Source of the DNA: Amphimedon queenslandica
Lineage: Eukaryota; Porifera; Demospongiae; Haplosclerida; Niphatidae
DNA length: 31,420 nt
Direction of reading: 5' to 3'
Assembly: GCF_000090795.2 (NCBI RefSeq)
Contig: NW_003546308.1
Span: forward strand, 100,854-132,273
The notes under the pieces were generated by a model that was not told where the DNA came from, ran no database searches, and saw only the letters and a program-made list of their open reading frames with translations. Positions 1-12,400 of the stretch are shown here, in pieces (positions within the stretch are counted from its first letter, which is position 1; each line of letters begins with the position of its first letter). The position numbers and the translations under genes were made by a program.

Positions 1-1798
1 ATTGTTCGTTAGTTGACGTCAAGGATTCTTCGAGATTGAAACCCAATTAAGTGAGTCGAAAAACCTTCACTAAAACCTTGCCTCTAATTTTATTTAATGG
101 GTGGGTGTTCGGGCCAGTGTCTCCATTAATTTTCTTTATGCATACCCTCTTTATTATGACGGATTATGATTTATTTATGTGTTCAAAATAAAAAATTTAA
201 TTTGTGTGTGTAATCATTAACATACGATCATTCAGTTTCAATATGATCTTTTTTGTCTAAAATAATTAAATTATTATTATTATTATACTTATACTTTCCC
301 ATCATGTGACTACGATACATACATGTATATTGGGTATTAATAATAATGTAATATTTCATATAATAATTTTATTAGACTGTGCCCTCCAAATTAAAAGGCA
401 CTATTTTGATAATTAGCTACCATGCTACCTCTAGTTGAAAGGACATCAAAGAAAATAACATCAAAGTTGAAAACCATAATCTTTTACGAATCCACTTTTT
501 GTCTAGTTTAGATTTTTTGCTGACAAAATGATAATGCTATATATAAATGTATATACGTATTTGGTATCTAGAAATGATAATTTTAATGTATTGTCTTGAG
601 TTATATGTGCATGTCACATGTTATTGTTATTACTATTGTAATTATGACTTACTACCATTATGCCTAGTTACTCACAAAAAGGTTGACTATATTGGTCAAA
701 CACACGAGAGTATCCTACAAGTAATTTATTATTCTGCCTATTATGTATCAATTTATATTTCTCATTGTGGTGTCTCTATTGTAAACATGCACATATTCAT
801 TAATGATGTTTTAATGAATGAAGCATGCTAATTATATTAAAATAACCACAATGCTTTCATTGCAATTTTTCATTTTTACTAATAATAATTATAAAAAGAG
901 AGAGGGATAGAAGGAACTAATATTTTTTACTGTACATGTACATGTAGAGACTATGAAAGAAAATAGTAGTGCACAGTTAATACAAACATCAAAGAAATTG
1001 TTTTTAAATTAATTATGAGCTTAACTGTCTCTATACCTCTTCATATGTGTACATGCACAATTATTATGACAGGTGGTCACTACTAAATTACCTGTACCAA
1101 TCACTCTTGACTGTTCACTCCTTATTATAATATAATGTATATATATATTATGTATATATATTATATATATGATGTAAGTATGCATTGATCAAACAGTCAG
1201 TTGTATTTATCATGTATATGTGTATACCACCTATTCCTTTTGATGGATTATTACACAGGCTGTACTTGTATATGTGTGACACCTCCTTACTATATTCAGC
1301 ACATTTACATGTACATTGCACATGTATGTGCATTTATTACTTTTGTTACTTTCATTATGTTACCTTTTTCTTGATTTGATATTATTAGCAAAGTATATTA
1401 CATAGAGTTCATCATTTTCATTATTGATTCATGTAGTGTTATTTTGACTTTATGATTCCTGGCTATACTATTGTTTTTATAGGAATTTATTATGAGAGTA
1501 CAAGGGAAATTTATAATGGAATTATATTATACATAACCAGAACAATCGACTCTAGTACTGATTGTATAATTATTACTTTATTGCATTGTAAATGTACATG
1601 TACATATGTCCAATGTGAAATTTGCATTTGCAATGTACATGTACATGTCTGCATGTGTGTGCTTTGGGGGATGTTTGTTTGTTCCTTTGAATTGATAAGT
1701 AATGGGTTACTTTGTTCTTTTCCTGTATAAACTTTTCCCCTCCCCCTCTCTCTTTTTCTCCTCCTTTATCTCTTCCTTCCCCCCTCCCTCTCTCTCTC

Positions 1799-1849
<51 letters not shown>

Positions 1850-1877
1850 ATCTCTCTCTCTCTCTTTCTCTCTTCAG
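1..1877 (+). other. Upstream region and probable 5' UTR/intron of the BAZ2 gene
   Basis: No convincing coding sequence is visible; the short open frames here are AT-rich with no recognisable protein character. A CRE-like palindrome TGACGTCA lies at 14-21, and a good splice donor (AA|GTGAGT) follows at 51. Bases 1-50 could therefore be the end of a 5' UTR exon spliced to the acceptor at 1876-1877. A (CT)n tract at about 1780-1872 serves as the polypyrimidine tract of that acceptor. Several ACATGTACATGT runs occur (about 935, 1595, 1637). The UTR-exon assignment is inference. Confidence 0.4.
1790..1872. repeat. (CT)n microsatellite before the first coding exon
   Basis: An almost uninterrupted CT dinucleotide tract runs directly into the TTCTCTCTTCAG acceptor ending at 1877. 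It doubles as an unusually long polypyrimidine tract. Open frames reading Ser-Leu-Ser-Leu across it are artefacts. Confidence 0.9.
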
Positions 1878-1889
1878 TAGATATTAGAT

Positions 1890-4800
1890 ATGTGGTCTTG
1901 GCCTAATCATTCAATAGCTAATATAAATCCTAATTTCCAGACACCTAGTCATTTCTCTGTCTCCAGCTTCCCTCCCTCCTCCTCCTCCTCTACTCCTCAA
2001 TCACATGCACACTCACCTTCATCTCAGCCCCAGTCCATCTCACGTCTACCCTTCCACTCCCCTGGTTACCAGCAACCCGACTATACCAACCAGTCCTCGC
2101 CCTTTAGTTACCAGTCCTCACACGGGGCCTGGCAGGCCGTGCCACCTCACCATGTTGATAGCTCTCCTTCCTCTCTCCTCCCTCCCCCTCCTCCCCCTCC
2201 TTCGCTACCCATACCCCCTCCCCCTCCCTCCTCTCTCCACCATCAGTCACAGACCGAGCAGTTCCTGTCTCAGAAGCATCATCACGACCTCCCTCACAAT
2301 AACTCCGCCCCACTCCACCTAGCAACTGGGGGAGGCATGTCCCTAGCGACCGGTGGTATTCCAATGGCAGGCGGTGATGGACGGTATCACAACTCTGGCA
2401 GCAATATACCATTTTCTGTTGATTTTATATTACAGAAATCAGCCGCAGCTGGACAGGAGATTACTAGTGGATATACAATGGGAGGCGGAGTTGGAGTAGG
2501 TGGGGCCAATATTGAACAACAATACATTAGTGACACGCCTACCGGGTACGGGCTGGACTATCATATTGAAGAGAATAAAGGACATTATGACACTAGCTCG
2601 TTAGGAGTTGGAGTGGGTGGAGCTTATCACAGAGAGACACGCCCCCAGGAACCAATCCCCTCTCAGTCTTATGACAGACCAAGCGAGCAATATACCGAGC
2701 AGCTTCAAGCTCCGCCTACTTATCCCATTGTTAATAATGAGTATAATAGCTCAAAATGTGAAGAGAGATACTCGCCTCCTGGCCTGATACTAAAGGAAGA
2801 CGGGGGAACTACAAGGAAAGAGGAGAATTTGTCCCTCAATCAGTCATCATCGTCTTCAGCCTCGGTCTCTACCTCGGGGAAGATTAATTCAGTGACTCCG
2901 CCTAGTGATGGCATTCGTAATGAGTCTATACCCATTCCTGCGTCTCCGCCCAAAATGGCCGACTCTCGTAGCTCCAGTAGCAGTGAGAGTAGCAGTGGGG
3001 ATACTAGTAATAAATTAATGAGCAATACCTTTCAGTTAGGGCTGTCTCCTCCACCTTTATCATCAACTAATCAGAATGTTATTCCAGGAGCTATCACTGA
3101 TGATAATGATAATGAAAGTTTTCCAATGGATACAGTAAAGACAGGAGCACCTTCCTTACCTCCTGAACAAAATGGAGAACTAGAAAATCAACCAAAGAGC
3201 CTCTCTCGTCCCCCGCCCCTCGTTCCCGTGGAAACACCCTCCCAGCCAAAGATGGGTTACTATGACGATGAAGATGACGATGTTTTTCTTCCTGGCCCGC
3301 CCACTCAAAAGAGATTGCTAATGTCAGAGAAATCAGAAAAGAGAGAGATTAGTAAGACTCCATCGGGTCACGTACAGTCTGGCGGTCAAACGGAGTCTCC
3401 CACTCGTAATCAGATTAAAAGACAGCAGCAGCAAGGATGGGGGAGGGGCAAGGGAGGGAGAGAGAAGGGAGGAGGGGACTCTCCTGGGATGGTCATTGGG
3501 AGGCGTGGTAGGGCTGCTGGCAGAGTATTAGACGAAAATAAGCTAAGGATCCCACTGGAGAAAGGGTGAGCTTTTAATGTTAATGACTAGTATGAATTTT
3601 TAATTTTAAATAACTCGTTACTATTGGCTAAAGTTAACTTTATATTTTGCTAGATTTTAATGAAAAGATAATTATTTTATTGTTTTTTTACTATTAGTTG
3701 GCAGAGGGTAGTAAGAGCTAGAGTGGCTGAGGGTAACAATGCTCCTCGAGTTGATATATGTTACGTGACTCCGTGTAACAGACGCCTTAGAACCTTCCCT
3801 GAGATCCATCGCTACCTCTCCTCTAACTCTATCACTGACCTCACCATCGACCACTTTACTTTCAGTAAAAAGGTCAACGTTGGGATGATCATCGACGAGA
3901 AAACGTCCCCCGAGTCTCTCGATAACTTACTCGTGCACCCCAGACGTGGTCGACCCCCTAAGAGACCGGTACACTCACAGCAGCAACAAGTGAAGGCTCA
4001 AGTGGATACTATCACTGACTCTGAGGGTTCTTCAAGGATTAGTCTAGAGCCTCACGAGATAATTAAGCCCTCGCCTACTAAAATTTCGAGTTCTGTTTCC
4101 ACTGTTACTGTCCCTCCCACACATTCGTTCCTGTCTCACATGTCAAAGGATCAGCACACGATCACTAGAATCATCAACACTGATTACGCTGATCCTAATC
4201 AACCTCCGAGAGATGAAACTGACCACGGGCCAGCCGATTCACAGAACAAAGACCGCTCCTCCTTATTGCTACCCCAAGCCACGCCCCCTCTCCTTGCGTC
4301 CTCTACTGAATGGAGACCCCCACCTCTTACCAGCCCTGAGGAGATTGCGGCCGGTGGCTGGGGTAGTGGCGCTACTAAAGGAGTGTCCACTATTGGGTCT
4401 TCTGGGGTGACTGCCGGTAGCCGAGGTCACGTGATTACCAAGAGACCGCGAGGACGTCCTAAAGGGAGTGGTTTGGGTGCTAAACCTGGCGGAAGCTTGG
4501 GTCAAACATCAGGTAGGTTTAATTGAAGGAGTGGGCGTTAGTGTGGGGTGGGGAATTTTTGGCTGTTTTACATGCGCAGTACATGTAATTTGGTGGTCAT
4601 TAAGCCTGTGCATGATGAAAGGGGCTGGTTTTATTTTGGCAAATGGCTATTGAAATTCTAAATTTGCCAAAACTTTGAAATTAAAAGTTGTACAATTACA
4701 CATATTCTTGATTATTGTGATTGGTTAATCTCAGTCGTGTGCAGTGCATGATTATCATTCATCGTACGTGCTTATATTTTCTTAAACACTTGACAATGTT

Positions 4801-5508
4801 GATAATTCTTTAAAAAAACAAACACAGAAAATAAGATGACAACAACAACAATAGATGCTAATCTGCAAGCTCGATATTTCAACATATACATTTGCATAAT
4901 CCCTGTACTATAGTACAGGGTCTTTGGCCAAATTTTTCCACAAATGACCAGGAGAGAATTCTTCATTTTATAATTTTTTTCTGATACATATACACTGTAC
5001 ATGTTCTTATGTTGTGTAGCAAGTTTGAGCTGATTCCAATCGAAAGTAAATTTTTTACAAATTTTAAGAGCTACTCAAAAAGCCATGTACATGTACTGTA
5101 TTGTAGTTCTTGTCAGCTCATGAAACATACTTTTTAGCTAACTTAGCATGCTTTGCAGGAAACCCTGTGCAACATACATGGACATACAGTATTATAATTA
5201 CATACATGTACATTATATGTATCATATTATCCTATAGCTCATCATGTGGGTGGTAGAAAGAGGAAAGCTAAAGCGACAGTCCACATACTACCATCACTAA
5301 CACCAGGACCAGTACCACCACTAACAATGGGAGCTCCTGGGATCAATACAGGAGGCGCTGCTACTACTATCCCTGGGGCTGCTGGATCAACTAGTAATAA
5401 TAATACTGGAGGAGGAACGTCTTCTGCTCCAACTTTATTGAAAGGTACACGTACACGTACACGAGTTAGGATAAGTGATTTGTATCTTATAAATATTATA
5501 GAAGTGTT

Positions 5509-5555
<47 letters not shown>

Positions 5556-6407
5556 GTACTGTGATGTGTACTTTTGTATATATTACACTGTTAATAGTTC
5601 CCTTATATTTTACTTGATAGTCCATTCAGACTCATTGTAGTAGTTGAATATGAAACTACCGACTTTAGTCCAATTAGTAGTAGTACATACTGTATAGTGT
5701 AGTAGTATTGAGACTGTATTTGAGTTACTACCTTTCCTTGTTACTTTGTAGTCCTGTAGCAATAGTAGATAAAAGATTCATTATCTACTCTTGCATGTAG
5801 TTATTGACATATAAGATACATTGCATATGCGTACTGATATTGGTACAATGTATGATTTGTGTGAGATTATTCCGATTGAATTTGGCTCTCTCTTCACTTG
5901 ATGATTTACCATTGAATTATAATTAAAATAATTATTTTGATTCGGTCAATTACATGTAGCTATCATTATAATTTCATCTTTCTTTCTCTCTCCCTTCTTT
6001 TCTCCTTCATCTTTTCAATTGATATCAAAGATCAAAGCAAAGTCTCTGTATCAAAGAAGCAAGAGGAGAAGGAGAAGAGGAGACAGCTCATCCAAGCCAA
6101 TAAAGCAAGGAAGAGAGCCGAGTCAACTCACCGAGCGACACAGAGGAGAATGTCACAGCAATCTCGTCGACAAAGAGAGAGAGCACTAATAAAACAAGCA
6201 AAAGAAAGAGTTGAGAGATTGAATAGACAAAAGGAAGCTGATGTAAGCAGCTTTTATTTATGCATATATATGTACATGTACATGTACTTATATTTTCTAT
6301 TGTCTCTTATTTTATAAACTACCAATCTGCATGTGCAATGTAAGTCTAAAGTTTTGATATTTTTAAATTCTTCAAAATTTTGCAAAGAGCATGAACTTAG
6401 CAATTTA

Positions 6408-6441
<34 letters not shown>

Positions 6442-9400
6442 TTTATTAATCAATTTATTTATTTATTAGTGGTATCAGCTGAGAAAGAGTCGCATAGCAA
6501 AGCAAAGGGAAGAAGCGAACCAGTTGAAAGCAAGAGAGAGAACTCTGAAACTAGTTCAAGAGATTCAGCAAAGAGAAATTGAAAACGATCGACTCATGAG
6601 ACTCAGACAACTTGAGAGGGAAAAGGCGGAGCAACTCCGTCGACCAACTGAAGATCTCCTCGTCAATGATCTTATTGATCTACCGACTCTTACGAAACTA
6701 AAGTGGGTCCAGCTTCCCTCCCACTCGTTTGCTGATCTCGTTATGGTATTCGAGTTCAGTCACTCTTTTGATGATTTTCTTGAGATCGAGAAAGTCCCGA
6801 GGTTTTCGGAGCTTTACGCTGGACTGTTTAACGTAACGATAGAGAAAGAGGAGGAGGAGGAGGGAGAGGAGGAGGAAGGGGGTGGAGCTGATGAAAGGAA
6901 GAAAGTAAATGGGTTAATATTACTGACCATGCAGCTGGTGAAGGCTGCAGTTCATGATGGAGGATCAAGAGTGAGTAGTTTTTAAAGTTGTTCAAAAATT
7001 GGGCCAAAGTCCCTGTACTATAGCATGGGCTCTTTAGCCAAATTTCGCCAAAAATGACTAAGAGAGAATTCTTTAATTTTATAATTTTTTCCTGATGCAT
7101 TATAGTTAATTTAATTTCATTTGTTTTATTTTTATTTTATATTGCTATAATTTACTCTCTCCCATAGACCCAGACTATATCAGGTCTGCCGTTGAGAGAC
7201 GTTGATGTGAAGGAGGACACAGTCTCTGAAGTTTTGAGACTTTACCTGCAAAACAAGCGAAACCCTTTCCTTAAAAACGTACGTAAATAAAGTCTAATGA
7301 TATTTTATTATTTAAAAATTATAAAAAATACAATCGTCTTTCTTTCCTTCCCCACACTCACACACACACACACTCTCTCTCTCTCTCTCTTAATAGGTCA
7401 CTACAATATTGTCAGAGTATCCTTATCAGTCTCTTTCTGCTGTTGACAAGATTGCTGTCCTCTCCTATCTTGTTGATGAGCTCCTCAGTTCAGTCTCTCT
7501 CTGTCGTGAGGTGGACAATAGGATGGAGCAGATTGCCACTCTTAGACGCAACAAATGGAAGATAAGCTTAAAACTGAAGAGGTACATATACATGTGCATG
7601 TATTTAAATAATAGTCTTCGTGGCTGCTTAAGTGTACTATTTTATGTATACATGTACATGTACATTGAATATAGGGCTGGGTGATAGTGATAGTGTGATA
7701 GTGTACAGCCTATCATGATAGTGATACTGTTATTCTAACTATCATGATAGTTGTTATGTGTGCATGGAGCATGGCATAAATGACACTTTACAGCTGTAAT
7801 TAGCTTCTAATTAATGATAACTTCCACAAATAGAGTGGTGCGACTTACTAGCACAGGCTTAATTCAAGGTTTTTCACTGTCCCTGCTACATCAGCACCAT
7901 GTGAACGTGTTTTCTGTATAGCGGGACAGTGTTTCTTGTTAAAAATTTGGATTAAATAAGTACAATGACTAAGTACAATGACTACATCCTTAAATAAATC
8001 ATTGTATTTCCACATGTAAACCCTATGGCTGAACTATCGTGATATGTTCACTATCGTGATATTAGAGTTACTAAATATCGTGATAGTGATATTACTACTA
8101 TCACCCAGCCCTAATTGAATACCATTATTTTATTAAATGCATGCTTGTATACATGTACATGTATAAGTAACTAAGCCCTATGTAGCATGTACATGTATAT
8201 ATATCTGCTCTCTCTCTCTTTTAGATTCAGATCTCGTCTCACTGACTCGTTTGGTGTGAGTCAGTTTCAGAAGCCGGTCCTTTATTCAGGGAGAGGGAGG
8301 CCCCCTAAGAGAGCACTCCTTAATGCCAATGGAGGAATGAATGAGGTACACACGTACATGTACATGTACATGTACAATCACTGTACGCATCATTGCTTCT
8401 ATATTAGTTCATTTTTATTATTTTTAATCTATTAAATCTCTGTACAGTTGTACTTGAACACCTGCAGCGTGTATTCTGTTTCTCCTACAATACACAATAC
8501 ATGTACTTAACGTCTCACCTGTACTCTTGTGATTTCTGACTATATATTTCTGTAGAAAATCTCATTTGATTATTAATAATAATCATACCAATTAATTTAA
8601 TTAATTCCTGATAATTAGATGTACATGTACTGTACTGCAATTGTTATTAGTATGTGTCCGATGTACATGTACATGTTTAATGTGATTTACATATACTACT
8701 GTGAGTAATGGGTTCATGTCTAGACAGTAGACACTAATTTACAATGTACAATTGATCTTCTGCGACCTCTGCATGTATGTACATGTACACGTACACGTAC
8801 AATGTACATACCGTATAGCGGGTAATTTTGGAGGGGATTAAATTTGGCAAATTTGGTGTTTTGATAGTCATTTGCCAAAATAAAATCTGCCACTTTGAGC
8901 TATTATACGCATGCTCAATGGCACGTGGCCACAAATTTGCCAAAATTAAAATCTGTCAATTAACAAAATTTAGCAGTTTGCCAAAATTTATCCCCTCCAA
9001 ATTTACCCACTATACGGTACACTACATGTATATGTACACGTACAATGTACATACACTACATGTACATGTACATGTATACTTCATGTATTATAAATGTATA
9101 TTCGTAGGATGGTGAGAGTAGTGATGATGAAGGTGGGGCTAATGAGCCTGATGATACAACTACTGCTGGTGCTGGTGCTGATGCTTTGGCCCCTCCCGCT
9201 GCCCCTCCCACTGAGGAAGTGTTTAATTCGGACGAGGACAGTGATGAGGATATACCAGCTGAGAAGGAAGACCTTCAGAAAAGAGTGAAAGAATTGAAGA
9301 AAGTAAGTAACCATTACAACATTTAGATGGAAGTGTACATGTACATCACGTACATTATGAAAAGCACATGTACTGTATCCTTCTCTTGTTCCCCATGCAT

Positions 9401-12400
9401 GATCAGTAATTATAATTGGCTTTAATATTGTTTTAACATCACACCACTTAATATGAGAATGCAGCTTTATATAATATTGTCCATGTATCTTTTTAGAAAC
9501 TTATCTTTGTGCGTGGGCGTATCAATACGCTGACTCGGCAGATGAGAAAGTTTCCCCTAGGACAGGACAGGTACACTCGTCAGTACTGGAACCTTCCTGA
9601 GATGGGCGGGGTCTTGATTGAGGGACAGGAGACCTCCAACAACGACTACCTTGATGAGCTCCTTCCTCGTCTTGAAGCAGAAGAGAAAGAGAGAGAGGAG
9701 GAGGAAAAGGGAAGGACATTGGTTCCAGACTCTCCTCCTCATTCCAGTGTCACAGCTGAGAGCCACGGGACTACCTCCGATGTACCGCTAAGTTCTCAAT
9801 CCTCCCCTCGTCCTGGAGGGGCGTGGCTCACAGACTCGCCTGCTAAGTATTCTGATGACACTGACCTTGATACACTAAACACACCCACTAAATCAGCCAC
9901 GCCCATTAAAGGGTCTACTCCCACTCCTTTTCCAACCATTCACGAGGAGACTAGTCTAGATCAGTTTTCAGTTGCTCCAGCCTCGCCTCCAAAAGAGGCG
10001 GAGCCTGTTTCTATTCCGGAGAAGACTCAACATCCACTGGAGATATCAACAAAGCATAGCCATGCCCAGGAAGTGGTTGCCATGGAAACAGACTCTGTAC
10101 CGGCGGGTTCTGCTTTACCAGAAGGTGTTGATCAGTCTGTCCCTTTAGCTGTTAGTAACTCGTCACCTTCAATAGTCACCACTTTCTCTTCACACAAGAC
10201 CACACCCCCTTCATCTAATACTCCCATTAAGAGTGCCACACCTGGTGCCACGCCTCTAAAAGCATCAACATCATCGGTTAGTCTGAACACTACTCCCTGG
10301 TTTTCATTACTACCACGAAAACCCTGTGAGCTCCTTCACTACATAAACGGAGGAGCAATAGGGGATATTCAAGGATCTACTGGCCTGTTAAATGGAGGAG
10401 CAGGACAAATGGTTGTACCAGGAGGCTATGCTGCTTATATGACACAAGATGGTACTACAGTGCTAGCAGCAACTGGTCAGCCAATGATGCAGCAGGTGCA
10501 GGTTGGGTACGCTGTAGTCGGCAATACCCTTGTTCCTCAGACCCAGTACATTATACAGCAAGGAGGGGGATCAGCAGGTACACAGTATGTGTCACTACCT
10601 AATGGTCAAATAGCAGCAGTGGCTACTGGTGGGGAGACTGGTCCTAATGCTAATATACAGTATACTAATATTGGAGGGAATCAGTACGCTATTATACAGC
10701 AACCGAGTGTTGAGGAGGGAGTGACGGGTGGTGTGGTCAGTGCTACTGGTAATGTAGTGGGTGGAGTTAATGTTGAATCATCTGGTGGAGGAACTGAAGG
10801 TACTGGAGATGGGAATACGCCACAACCAAGGAAGAGGAGGAGGAAGAGGGCCAGAGACACCATACAACAAACAAGTGAGCATCTATTGACAATGTTTTTA
10901 TGATGTACCAATATCCTATACAGCTGATTCAAGTTATGAGCACTTTAAAAAACAATTCAGTTTTTGAAAGAAAGCAAAGGCTATAGCCCATGGTTTTTCC
11001 AAAAAAATGGCCCCGAAATCACCCCCAATTTTTATTACATTTTCTGATATATATTGATGTCCTTATGCTGTGTAGAAAGTTTGAGCTCTATACCCAAGCC
11101 CATGGTTTTTTCCAAAAAATGGCCCCGGAATCACCCCAAATTCTTATTTTATTTTCTGATACATATTGATGTCCTTATGCTATGTAGAAAGTTTGAGCTG
11201 ATTCCAACTTGAATTTTTCAAGTTACGGCCATTTTAAGAAAACGTCAAAATTCTGAAAAATACCCAAGGCTATAGCCCATGGTTTTTTCCAAAAAATGGC
11301 CCCAAAATCACCACCAATTTTTATTACATTTTCTGATACATATTGATGTACTTATGCTGTATAGAAAGTTTGAGCTCATTCCGACTTCAGTTTTTCAAGT
11401 TACGGTCATTTTAAGAAAACGTCAAAATTCTGAAAAATACCCAAGGCTATAGCCCATGGTTTTTTCCAAAAAATGGCCCCGAAATCACCCCAAATTTTTA
11501 TTTTATTTTCTGATACATATTGATGTCCTTATGCTATGCAGAAAGTTTGAGCTCATTCCGACTTCAATTTTTCAAGTTACAGCCATTTTAAGAAAACGTC
11601 AAAATTCTGAAAAATACCCAAGGCTATAGCCCATGGTTTTTTTCAAAAAATGGCCCCGAAATCACCACCAATTTTTATTACATTTTCTGATACATATTGA
11701 TGTACTTATGCTGTGTAGAAAGTTTGAGCTCATTCCGACTTCAGTTTTTCAAGTTACGGCCATTTTAAGAAAATGTCAAAATTCTGAAAAATACCCAAGG
11801 CTATAGCCCATGGTTTTTTCCAAAAAATGGCCCCGAAATCACCACCAATTTTTATTACATTTTCTGATACATATTGATGTCCTTATGCTATGCAGAAAGT
11901 TTGAGCTCATTCCGACTTCAATTTTTCAAGTTACGGCCATTTTAAGAAAACGTCAAAATTCTGAAAAATACCCAAGGCTATAGCCCATGGTTTTTTCCAA
12001 AAAATGGCCCCAAAATCACCACCAATTTTTATTACATTTTCTGATACATATTGATGTACTTATGCTGTATAGAAAGTTTGAGCTCATTCCGACTTCAGTT
12101 TTTCAAGTTACGGTCATTTTAAGAAAACGTCAAAATTCTGAAAAATACCCAAGGCTATAGCCCATGGTTTTTTCCAAAAAATGGCCCCGAAATCACCACC
12201 AATTTTTATTACATTTTCTGATACATATTGATGTCCTTATGCTATGCAGAAAGTTTGAGCTCATTCCGACTTCAATTTTTCAAGTTACAGCCATTTTAAG
12301 AAAACGTCAAAATTCTGAAAAATACCCAAGGCTATAGCCCATGGTTTTTTTCAAAAAATGGCCCCGAAATCACCACCAATTTTTATTACATTTTCTGATA

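Noticed and set aside
547-1730. Several 60-94-residue open frames before BAZ2
   Set aside because: Cys/Tyr/Ile-rich translations of AT-rich DNA and ACATGT repeats, present on both strands, with no domain character or start context.
1573-1906. Arg-Glu and Ser-Leu repeat frames
   Set aside because: Translations of the (CT)n/(GA)n microsatellite.
2005-4653. Overlapping alternative-frame ORFs inside exons 1 and 2 of BAZ2
   Set aside because: Shadows of the real frame, which carries the MBD and AT-hooks.
5242-5625. Poly-Asn or poly-Leu frames
   Set aside because: They come from the (TTA)n tract in intron 3; the real exon ends at the donor at 5445.
7882-7944. A functional transposase gene
   Set aside because: Only about 21 codons of the C-terminal signature survive within 442 bp, so it cannot encode an enzyme.
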